Shown here one piece after another: positions 34,191-46,000 of a stretch of 51,910 nucleotides of DNA (position 1 is the first letter of the stretch; the number at the start of each line of letters is the position of its first letter). The position numbers were made by a program, and so were the translations under genes. Source of the stretch: Acanthaster planci (taxonomy: Eukaryota; Echinodermata; Asteroidea; Valvatida; Acanthasteridae); contig NW_019091398.1 in NCBI RefSeq assembly GCF_001949145.1, positions 1,644,751 through 1,696,660 on the forward strand. The letters are read 5' to 3'. Under the pieces are notes generated by a model that saw only the letters and a program-made list of their open reading frames with translations, did not search any database and was not told the origin of the DNA.

Positions 34191-36215
34191 AACTACATGT
34201 ACCAAGTTTGGTTAGACATAGTAGGAGATTGAACCCGGATATAAAGTTTGGGTAGATGCAGAAGGTTAAAGTGTGTAACTATGTTATGTGTGTGTAATAC
34301 GTTTTATATTTTATTGTGCTGGTTATTTATCCGTGGTGTATTTTTGTCGTAAATTGGGGGATGGGGAAAGTTGAGGGGATGACTTGCCGGGCCATGGAAA
34401 TTTGAAGGGGGGGGCTGATTCCATATAACACTTTAAAGTGGGCGATGTTCATGATACAGATGTACATCTGTAACATGTATTCCATTCCTGAAGGAATATA
34501 TACGTACATTTCGGTCGTTTGCAAGTCGGAACAATTCATCACAATCCGTCTTCATTTTTGTCTCGCCACGAAAAAAATGGGAGATGATTCACTGACCTAT
34601 CACCCGGTCTAAAAATGGGGATTTATAGTTATACCCCCATCGACCTGGGATTTACACCCGTGCTCTGCTTTAATCTGAAATGTACTAAAATTCATAACCT
34701 CAGTTGAAATTCTCAAAAATTATCTTGCCATAGCACCCACAAACGTAAAGTTAAGGCCCCAGGGTTGTATTTCGGTTTAAAGGATTCAGATTATTTCGCC
34801 TGATCTCTGTTGTCTGCAAGGATTGCATTTGCTAACCTTGCTACTGATTGTAACAATGAAGTTTGCATTGCTATGTAGCAATCTACCAGGATAAATAAAG
34901 ATCTACTCCTTTGTCGCTTGAGTTTGTAATTTAAGCAAAATTGGGAACGGAGTTATCTACTGAACGCCTTTTGAATTTCACCCCCTCCACATTTTCGGGA
35001 GAATAGTATACAAACTGGCCCTGTAGGCCTATTCCTTAATAGTGAGTGTAAATTTCAGTGCTTACTGAGCATGTATGGTTCACTAACCTTATGGGCAAAT
35101 AGAGGAATTAATATCCAAGTTCTGATTTGATTTTGATATCCGTTGGAAAGCATACATGCTCCAATCCAGGTCTTAAATACATTAGGCATATGTGCTATCA
35201 TTGTGTCAGCTCTGTTTTCTTAACAACTGCCAAAGCGGACTGAGTGTTGTTCGACGTTCCGGGATCAGTGCCCCCAACCCGGATCAGTAACTGTTCAAGG
35301 ATACTTATTTCGTCTTGATCATCTTAAAAAATGATAAAGATAGCGTAATGTATGCATGGGTCTTGGCCATGTTCCTAGTGTGTCTGAACGTCAATACGAA
35401 GAAGTACTTCTGTGTTGTGATCAAATCCATCAAAGATCCGAGGCAAATTCTCTACCTTGATATCACCATTGCACAATTTATTTCACGCCAAATCTGCATG
35501 TGCCTGTCTGTCAGCTGATGTCTTTTGTACTCCATAACTTTGTGCAAATACAGAACAGTGTAGTACTTATAATATTAAAAATATGCTTAAATTTGAATGA
35601 AGTATATTTTGAACGAATGGTTAAGCGATGGTATCACCATGCCCAACTCTTAGTAGGTTTGGGATATGTCCCCCATCCTTCCAAAAGGGGCCATAGGAAC
35701 ATACTCCACCTGCTTGTACTATGCGGACGGATCCCATGGAGAAACCCTATTTTATTTGGAAGAGAGGTAGCAGAAGGACATCAAATACAATGTCTCATGA
35801 TAATTTATACTCCCATGACCCAACATTAACTTTTTAACCACTACCGTTCAGTAGTAGGTTAGTGGAGTAACCCCCAACGGAGGCCGATGCTCGCCAGCAC
35901 GCTTCCATTTTATCAAGGTTACCGTATTGGACGAAAAGAATAATCACTTACCTTCACTTTCCCCTTGAATATTTAGCAAACCCTGAGGTGCCCCGTAAAA
36001 TTTAATCCTAGTGATGTTGCTGTTTGTAACCTTTGTGTAAGTATGGTGGTGGACATTTTGTTTCAGTTTTCCTTTTTCCTTGCCCTATTTTATCGTATTA
36101 AAATTAATCATCTTTGGCTCACGGAATCATTTGATTCACGTTTCAGTATAATATGATCCCACGACACTGTCGCTTTTGTGGAAGTGCTAGGTCTTCCACA
36201 TATTGGCAGAACACA
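34191..36215. other. Intergenic, no gene seen
   Basis: No exon or repeat recognised. Reading frames (for example 35500-35829) have no domain. Confidence 0.5.
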
Positions 36216-36219
36216 ATCA

Positions 36220-36443
36220 ATATTTTTATGATACGTGTCTTGCTTTTGCATATGACTTTCTCAACCTTTCATTCCATCATCACCAACTTTACTTATAGAC
36301 ACATAATTATTAACGTCAGTGATGAGAAATATTCTTATGATATGTGTCTTATTTTTGCCTATGACTCTCTCAACCTTTGACTTGTTCATTTCATCATTAC
36401 CCACTTTACTTCTAGACACATAATAATTGACGTCAGTGATGAG
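36220..36443. repeat. Tandem duplication of about 114 bp upstream of the GPCR
   Basis: Two adjacent copies share ATGATAYGTGTCTTRYTTTTGC, GACTYTCTCAACCTTT, ACTTTACTTMTAGACACATAAT and AACGTCAGTGATGAG. The second copy contains a perfect CRE palindrome. Confidence 0.85.
36428..36435. promoter_or_regulatory. CRE-type palindrome TGACGTCA
   Basis: Consensus CREB/ATF site about 390 bases before the TATA box of the GPCR gene. The matching position of the first repeat copy (near 36312) reads TAACGTCA, one base off. Function is inference. Confidence 0.4.
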
Positions 36444-36815
36444 CACTTCCCCCAAGTTACATAACTTTCCAGCCCCCACCCTAACCAGCAACCGGCAAGT
36501 TTGACATCTGTTATCATAAAGCAATTAGTGTCCCAAAATACGTCCATTTCATATTGGTCCGATTGCTTGATTGCAGTATATAATTATTCTGCTTTGCCAG
36601 TATTGGCAAGCACCCAAGTGCATATCCTCCTTGCAAACAGGACTGTTCTACTTCCTCCTCCTGACAGAAACATTCGTAGTTCACTGCAGAGTCCAACAAG
36701 GAAATAAGACTTCAGTTACTGTTAGGGCTAGGCTAATGTCATTTGATTTCACTTTCGGATTTGACTCAAAGGCTACGCATCGGTTGCGGTAATGCCCGCG
36801 GAAACAATAGTTGTG

Positions 36816-36825
36816 TATATAAAAG
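36816..36825 (+). promoter_or_regulatory. TATA box of the complete adhesion GPCR
   Basis: TATATAAAAG, 134 bases before the start codon at 36959. A start site near 36848 would give a 5' UTR of about 110 bases. Confidence 0.65.
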
Positions 36826-36958
36826 CGATACTAAGTTGCGTCTCTTATTTAGTTTCACAGCTTCCAGGGACCAGCTCCAGAATACTTTCTTTCCTAGGAC
36901 CCGAGAAAAGAACTTGTAAGAGCTTGGTAATCAGAATTGAATTCAGACGAAGGCAGTC

Positions 36959-37061
36959 ATGAATGTCCTATGTGACGGAGCATCGAGTAACACGGTGTTT
37001 GCGTGTCTGGCCATTTTCGTTTTTTGTACCATCGGATGCAGATATGAAGTGGCAGCTTTAG
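36959..37061 (+). CDS. GPCR exon 1: signal peptide
   Basis: MNVLCDGASSNTVFACLAIF, then VFCTIGC: hydrophobic core with a cleavage likely after IGC. Phase 1 out, donor G|GTAAGC. Confidence 0.87.
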
Positions 37062-40000
37062 GTAAGCTAAAAAAGCACCTTTTTCCTTTGCTAAATAAGC
37101 ACGTATATAAAGCTAACGTTTTTTTGTGAAAATGTACCACGGGTTTATACATAACTGAATGTTAGTAGTGCCCTTTCTAGGGTGCCTTAGCAGACTGAAG
37201 GTCAGATAAACAATATTGTCACTTTCTTAGTTCTCGCCCCTAAAGTGTCCCAGGCCCCGCCCCTGCTGGCTTGCAAGCGCTGCTGCTACGTTAAAAAGGG
37301 GTTAGGGCATTAGTAATTATAACTGTCATGTTTGTAGACCCAGCCAAGGCTAGAAAAGTGTTCATGCTAACAGATATCGATTTAAAATAAAGGTAAATGG
37401 TTTTTCGTTCTTCACTTTCAGTACCAGTCCGACTTACAGACGGTAGTGTACCAACTGAGGGAAGAGTGGAAGTTTTCTACCAAGGCCAATGGGGTAGAAT
37501 ATGTCATGACGGCTGGGGAATTGAGGAGGCCATGGTAGTCTGTCGCCAGCTTGGTAACTTACTTCCTGTGTTAAACTCTCACAGTCACTTCGGATACGCC
37601 TCAGTGCCGATGTTGCTTGACGATGTTGTATGCACTGGAAGTGAAACAAGTATTGATCAGTGTATGCATAGAGAATGGGGAGATGTGGCCGGCTGTGGAA
37701 GTCATAATGGCCATATTACGGCAGGTGTAAGGTGTTCTCCTTCACGTGGTGAGTTACCCATTAATCAAGAGATTATGATGAGGATTGATTACTATCAAAA
37801 TCCTCGACGAAAATGTAAATTTCAACTCAAGACTGACTTGACACGCCCCCACATGATCGCAAAACGGCTCGACCAATAAAAAGAATCACTTATTCCGGCA
37901 AACAATTTGTTTTCTCTTAATGGTGCACTGCCAGAACCCTCAAATAGGAAAAATAACGTGCAATTTTTCCGTAAATACCATATGATGAATAAAGTATCTC
38001 TTCTGACATGTAATTCTTTTTTATTTCACTTTGTTTTTTTTGGGGGGGGGAGGCAATGCAAATGCCAATCGTTTTAAAACGGTACTACACGATCGGGAGT
38101 AGAATAATGGGTAAAAAACAAAATGCCAACCTCAGACCTAGATATGCCACTGCTTCCAATTATTATGGCCAGTATACATGAGGCAAATCAATATTTCGTT
38201 ATTACAGAAACATGTATAAACGGCCAAATACGTCATTAGATATCTCCGCGCGGTGAGAGGAAACTCACTGTGGCAAGATTTGAAAAAAAAAATTCTTGGT
38301 CGTAGCCTTTGCCCGCTTTCGTAGGAAGCAGACAGTGTTTGACTTTGAACATTGATGCTGCTTAACGGTTGCGTTGATGTTTATGAATACTTATTGCCAG
38401 GCGTGAATCTAGACAGGGTGGGGGTTGTTGGTATGTGGCCTAATAATTGTGGAAAACAGGTAGGCTAAACTCGGGTCTCTTCTCATTGTTTGATGAGCTA
38501 TGTTGGATCCATATTATTACAGAGCGCCCTCTGTTGGTGGGTGGTGACATTACTGAGGTCAACCCCCTGTTCATGGCAATTTTGGGATGGGTCCTAGGTA
38601 AGGTTCGAAGACCCTTGAAAAGCATAAGCCGTGTAGGTGTATTTATTTGTATGTCTGTTTGATAACAAAACAAGCAGATTAATAGCTTTCACCAAGGGTG
38701 AAACTTAACGTACCAATAATATTTCCCAAAACCTCCTCCGGCAAATATCCTGGATCCGCTCCCTGTTGCAGGTGCTGAGCCCCCTGTCATTACCTGCCCA
38801 AATAGTCGGACGGTCGAGACTGATCCCAACCAGAACTTTGCCACTGTCTTCCTGCCTGACGCCTCGGCATCCGATAACAATGGATGGGTCGAGATCACAA
38901 TTGAAGTAGGAAGTTCTACGTATCACGTAAATGACAGAGTCACTTTAGAAACTACAAATTCTCCATATGTGCTACAGTATACAGCAAGGGATGTCATTGA
39001 CAACACTGCAAGATGCAGCATGGTTATCACTGTCATTGGTAAGATACGGTGTTAAATAATTGTATTCATCCCATGTTGTGGCTCTCGTGGGACAATTTAT
39101 TGGGTTCTTTAGAACATAAGACCGTAGCTCCTCTCCAATATGTATGAAACCAACCACCGTTATCCATTTATCAACGATTAAACGGGTTTTTTAATTTAAC
39201 ACTTTATAGGCGTGCAGAGTAACACCAGTGGTGTTAAAGTAACACCATATGGTGTGGTCATCGGATAATACCAAAAAGTGTTGATGTTAACACCACAGGT
39301 TTTGCAGTAAATGAGTTATTCTTTTTATTGAAGGTTCCTCACTTTTTAGTTCGCCATATGCACTATACGTCACTGTATGCAAACAATACTATGTCGCTAA
39401 TTTGAGAGGTGGAGGATGAGGGACCACTCAGAAGTTATGATCGGATGATATCTCCACATGGCATATTGTAGTGGCCTGTGGTGAGAGATAATTAATTGCA
39501 CAGCCCGAAGGTCACATTGTGCCTTGAGCGCAAAGAGCCTCAAAATCGCCTTTAAATGTATTTTATCATTTCTTCCCAGTTAAAGGCAATCAATTTTAAT
39601 TTCCCTTCTTCCAGCGCATTGTGATACTCATCTAAACGTCGATGCTGAAAGAAAAGGAATTTAAAAATTTATTGGTGTCTTAGGCTTAAAAAGGGGGGTG
39701 ACCTAAGTTACCCTGGGTTTCGGGCAACATGGGCCAACTTTTGTTTTTGATCTTCATCAAAATGGGGCATGAAAATCAAAGTAAAAATGGTTACCATGGT
39801 TACCACAAACAACGAAAATGCTAAATAATGAATAACTGATTTCTAAATAAAATGATATTAAATACGTCCGCATCCACTGTACGTTTGAGAGAATAACAAC
39901 ATTTCAAATCCTCTAGTGGCTACTAACCAAAGTTACCCCATGTCACGGTATCCATTCTTGCCTGCCCGGTAGGTTAGACAGACGGTACCAGCATGATCCA

Positions 40001-43000
40001 AACCAGAACTAGAAACTCTGACACAGCACTCCCACTTCCCTCCTATGCGTATGATAATTGAATTTTCCCTAGCACTTTCATTTTTAGCAGTATTATTAGT
40101 TAGTAACATTCCAACGTGAACAAAATCTTTTTGGCCCATCGATCATACTCACACAATGCAGCTTACTTTCAAGGGACGACACACTTAAAAGAGTAGCAAT
40201 CCACGGTTGTGGTCAAATACGTCTGTACACTTGGACTAGGAGTGGAACAGTTAGTGGAACAGTTTTTACAGCCACAATATCCACATTATGTACATGGACC
40301 CGAATGTTATGTTTTTAAAGTACAGTGGATACTCCAGCGATCAGTCATTGAAGAGCGATGGTTGCCAGAAATACGTGGTCTTGTGACTTGTAATCAATGC
40401 TTAAAGTTCACAACTGTATTATTATAGCTTGACGTACATTGCGCGATCACGTTGTACAGGTCGGTTTAAAAAATAGTTGTTAGCAACGCAGAAAGTCCGC
40501 AAGATGTCTAGACGCAGACAGTCGAAGAAGAGACGCTGTAGGACGTCATTCCACCAAGTTATGAAACAAAATGGCGTCTGAAACTTTTTGCACTACATGC
40601 CTTTTTAGGTGTCACTCTTGCCTCTTGAAGTAAAACTGATTTTCCAGTTTGATGTCATTTTTTAATAGTGAGCTATTTTGTTTAAAAGTTTTGCTGCATA
40701 TGCAATCAAAAAAGAGAAAATGGACAAACTGACTGGTACTAAGTGAGAGGAACGTCATTGTACGTCAGTCATGCCAGCGTGCATGTTCTAACCATAAAGC
40801 CCTGAAATTATATATAAATAGGAGGGTTGGACCATGTTAGCTTTAACGATGTTTCCATTGTTTCGGTCGTTGGTTTGTTCTGCCGATGAGCTTTCGTTTA
40901 AAGATGGGTGGTCTCTCAAAAACTGACTGCTTCATTTTATTATTCATAACTCGTTCGCCAGATTTATTTCTCAGGAATATCTTCAGACTCTAATCCTTTA
41001 TTACCGGCGGTCAAAATCATTTGTCCACCAAAAACCACCGTCTCTATAAATCCTAACAACTTTGCCAATTTGTCTTGGAGCACGCCAGTTCTTAGCTTCA
41101 ATGGCATCAATCAAAGTGTCACTGTCGTTAGTGATCGTGACCGTGGACAAGGATTCAACATTGGGACCACACTGGTTACATATGAGATTCTAGAAACGAG
41201 TTCTCGGTGTCAGTTCTCTGTAACTGTTACAGGTAAGAGTATATTGGGAGAGTGTTTTTTTTCCTTACAGGACCTTTTCTCTCGTTGACAAACGTAAAGA
41301 TAGAAAATAAAACACATTTAAGTATGTACATGTTGATTGTAGGCTTACTTTGGTTAGTCAAGCGCTGGTATTTGAATTCACAAAAAAGGTTATTTACCTC
41401 ATAACAGACACCAATCCGCCAAGATTCTTCCCAGATTGCCCGGGTAACATCTTTCGTCTCGTCAACATTGGCATCCAATCCGTATCTGTGTCATGGCCAG
41501 CGTTTAATGCATCAGATTCAAGCCCACCGTTGCTATGGAACTCCAGCCATCAACCTGGAGACGTGTTCCAAACTGGTGAGATAACAGTGGTAGCATACAA
41601 GGTGATGGACCAAAAAGGAAACTCAGCATACTGTAACTTCACAGTGACAGTGACAGGTATGTTTCATATGAAAATTAGCTGGAAACAAATTTGAGTACCA
41701 TATATCACCCACGTTTAGTGTTCTCTCACCTAAATTTTGGCTACATTTATTGCAATATTATTGAATTCATTAACCTTATGGCAGTATTTGAGCCACCCTT
41801 CCAAAAAGCGGGAAGTCCTTTCCCTCTAATTACCTGGAAGTCATGGGATGACATAACTTTGTCTTTACCCTATTGAACGCGTATTATAATTTTCCTTTGG
41901 TTTACTGAGTACTCAAATATGCTCCTTTATGCATGTGCCAATTTTAATTGTTGGCAATGTCCACCTCTGATAATGCAGGTGTAGATTTCCAATGTCCGGC
42001 CAATATCACAGTGGCCACGGACCCTGGTATCAGCACAACATCTGTTTCATGGATGCAACCCAAGGTGACATTCAACTCAATGAATGGCCAAGCTTCAACC
42101 ACAGAGAATGGGAGTGGCTTTTATGAAGATGATGAGGACTATAACTACGAGGGTGGTGATGGTAGCAGTGGCAATCGTATCAACGGAAGTGTTGTTTACC
42201 AACGAGACAATGGAGAGACAGGAGTTCGATTACAATCAGACCATCAGCCAGGAGACCTCTTCAGTATCGGAGCTACTCAGGTGATCTACCAAGTCCAAGA
42301 GACTGAGATAGAATGCCGATTCCATGTCATCGTCGGGGGTAAGAGTAACTTCATATAATTCGTTCCAGCTTAAGGCCAGGCATTAGTGCTTCTTTTTAAT
42401 TAAAAAACCAAAAACTGACCGTTCCATCCTACATTCCATCCTACACATCCCATTCAACAGAAAATCCCTCCAATCATGGTTTGTCACAGTGGCTAACAAT
42501 TATACTGAATGCGTGTCAACTTTCTTAGATGACGAACCTCCGAAGGTATCTGGCTGTCCAGATGACGTCATCATTCCTGTCACTTCATCCTCCCAGCTGG
42601 TGACCCACTCCTGGATTCCTCCAATCCTTACTGACAACTCCGGCCAAGATGTCAGTGTGACATTCAACTGCTTACCAACCACTTTCAGTGAATGTAACCG
42701 AGCAGGGAATGGGTCCTTTTCTGTAGGAGATACAACGGTGAGATACACCGCCAGGGATATGTCTGGGAACAGGAATGTTTGCGCGTTTAATGTTACAGTT
42801 ACAGGTTTGTGTTTGTTTTATCTGTGCTTCTTTATTTTAGTCTTCAGTAGAAATTTTCTTTATGAAGAACAAGGATAGAAGTGGAAGACCTGTGTGACGG
42901 ACAGGTGTTGATAGTTCGGTCTTCGGTCAATCAACGTTCGTTTTTCCCCAGAGGTGAATCTTGTCTGCCCTGCGAATATCACCGCATTTGCAAGTCCCGG

Positions 43001-46000
43001 TTCAACAACAACCAGTATAAGCTGGTCAGAACCGGTTGTGAGTGGATGGAAGGGAGAAACCAACTTCACCTCAAACTACAGCCCTGGGATGACGTTACCG
43101 ATAGGAACCTACCGTGTCAGCTATCAGCAGTGGTTTGCAGCATATGACTTGCTCCTAGAGTGTTCATTCTTTGTGGGTGTAGAAGGTAAGACATATATGC
43201 AAGTTTTAAAAAATCCTTTGCATCCTTCAACTGGTTTGATCCCCTTTGTTTATTTGCTTGGTTCTTTATTTGGTTGCCGGAGGATAACAATGGAAATAAA
43301 TTACTAAATGCTTTCATATGTTTCGACGGTTGTAGGTCAGTGTCCAGCCAGTATCACCAGCGACAGATTACGATGGCCGGTGGCAGTAGCCGGATCAGTG
43401 GCTAAGTCTGTGAAGCGATGCGCACTGAAGACGGCAAACGGTTAGACTGAAATCCGTCATTTTGTAGTTACCTTTCCATGGTAAAGTACTTCTTGTTCAA
43501 TTACATCTTGGTACTTTGTCTCTAGACCGTTGCCTTTACTCCGTCCATCCCCTTGTTTTTCTTTTTAACTGTGGTGTTTTGACAAATCTATACATGAATG
43601 TGTGAAACTGGACTTTCGGGTAGGAGGACTTTGGAACAATTTTAATTAAAGTGTTCGGATCCACTCTTCCTTTCAATCTTGTCACCATGCACCAGTTCGC
43701 ATAGACTCCGTAGACACTTTCAAAATGATGATTACAAGCACATCTCTTTTTTTTTGAAATTTTATTTGTACAATTAATTTGACAAATGTCAATCAATCAG
43801 TTTTAGGCATTCATTCATTTTAGGCCAATGTTGACTTTATCTATATTTCTCCCGTAAAGCTGGTCAGCCTGTCGCTTTGAGGAACTGTTCGAAGGAAGAA
43901 GCTCCTTTGTTCTTTCGATGGGAGGAGCACGCAAATCGCAGCTGTGGTGAAGTGAAGACAGAGGTCTCTCTTGAAAACGTTATTGAGGTAATTCTTTTCT
44001 GTAGATTTCTGAATTTCATCCCAGACGCAACAAATTTCACCTTATCATTTATAGAGTTCTTTTTTTTATAAACTTGATAACCTTGAAGTTCGATGCCGCT
44101 ATAATAGTGTCTTTATGACAGGTGGAGGTTAGCAAGGGTAATGCAGTTGAAGTAGCTGGGTTTCTGGCCAGTCAGACGTCAAAGTCATCTGAGGATGCAC
44201 AAGATATTGAGGCGGTCTCCAGCATTTTGGAGAATATTGCCAAGGCGGGATCGGGAGATACAGAGGTACATGAAATCTATTCCGTAGAGAGGACTTTACC
44301 CATTCCAGTTGATAGGATGATGTAAACTGTGACTTATTTCGTGATTTCTTTGAAGGTGACTGAGCTCGTGCTCGAAACTGTCAGCAATGTCATCCTTACT
44401 GTTGGGACAACTATCGATAGCGAGTCTCAACCTGCCGAAATTGATGCCGAAAGTTCCTCGGCCATCGTCCAGTCCGTAGAGGCCCAAATCTCTTTAACTC
44501 TTCAGCAGGAGGGGCATGTCAGTATACGACAGGACTCCATCCACGTCGAGGCAGTCAGTATGGATCCCACGCTGGCAACGGAAGGACTTAGTTTCGCTTC
44601 CGTGAAACAGTCCACCACACCTGAGCCTGGACAGGGGCTACTTGCTGGTACTGAGGTCAAGACTTTAAATTCTACCGTGATACCCAAGGATCTCGATGTC
44701 TTAGCTTCAGCTCAATTACCTAGCAACATTATTGGCTTGTTACAATCGCATAACGGTAAAGTATATAGTAAACATCCAGAATTATTTATGGTGATATGGC
44801 GACAGGTGCAGTTTAAATGCAACTAGCACTGTATACACTGTAGTTATTCTGCGAGACCTTCTGGCTTGTTCTTTCCATCCGGTAAAAACATACAAGAGAA
44901 ATAGAACTGTAAATGTTGGGTTTATGGTCATTGTTAGTGTCTTTAAAGGCTGCAAGAGTTCCACTCTATGACTGTTTATAATAAAATTCTCTATAATTGT
45001 TTGATCTAAATGTTCAGGACTGGCTTGAGTCTTCTTTAGCTAGAGTATTGATTAGAGTTAATTGCCTTACGTTGCATTTTAGGTTATGTGAAGAAAGACT
45101 CGTTGATTTTCTGGAGTCAATTCCTTCAAATGCAGACAACACTTCTGCCGAGCTCCAAGCAAGTTTCCTGATTTACGCGGATGACAGCTTGTTCCAGTCT
45201 GCTTCAATCAGAAAGTACCGAGGAGAGAATAACTGGACTCGTAAGGTTGCTGGAGCCGTTGTCTCACTGACTGTTGAAAATGTTGAACTTGTCAACCTTA
45301 CTGAACCACTTGTCGTTGAATTCAAGGTGATCAATGAAATAACTTTATTTACTTTGAAATAAATAAATAGCGATAATTAAAATTATCTTTTTTACCGACA
45401 ACTTTATTTAACACCCCAAAAAGGCAATCCAATTCCCTCCCGTCTTCGCATCAGAGATTTCCATAATTCAGTGGAGATCAATCGCACACTGCTCGTATGT
45501 TATTAAAAATTGGGGTTAAAAGTGAACTTCATTCCAGTGTTGTCAGTTTGTAAGTCTTTTGGTGTCCCAATCAGGAGGAATCAAGCGACGTCCATTGCGT
45601 GTCGTGGAATTTTGAGCTTGAAGACGGCGTTGGTGACTGGACTACGGCTGGATGCGAGCTTGTTGAAGAGACCTATGACAGAGTAAAGTGTAACTGCACC
45701 CATGCCACCAACTTTGCCATCCTTGTGGTAGGCGCTTAAAATAATGTAAAGAAAATAATTAAACATACAACATCATTATTTGATTTCAGCGTTGAAATAC
45801 ATTTGCACAGTTTAATATTTTGTTTTGCAAAGGATGTGAAGGGCCAAGTTCCCGATGATGAAGATCACGCTCCTTCTAAGAAGGCTCTCGATATCATCAG
45901 TCAGGTCGGCTGTGTTTTGTCCATCATAGCTCTGACTATTACGGTGGTCATTTACCTGACTATCAGGTGAGAGAAGCAAATGAAATCTTGTTGAAATGTC

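Noticed and set aside
35500-35829. 109-codon frame as a gene upstream of the GPCR
   Set aside because: No signal peptide, no domain, no paralogue in the window; fits chance expectation for AT-rich DNA.
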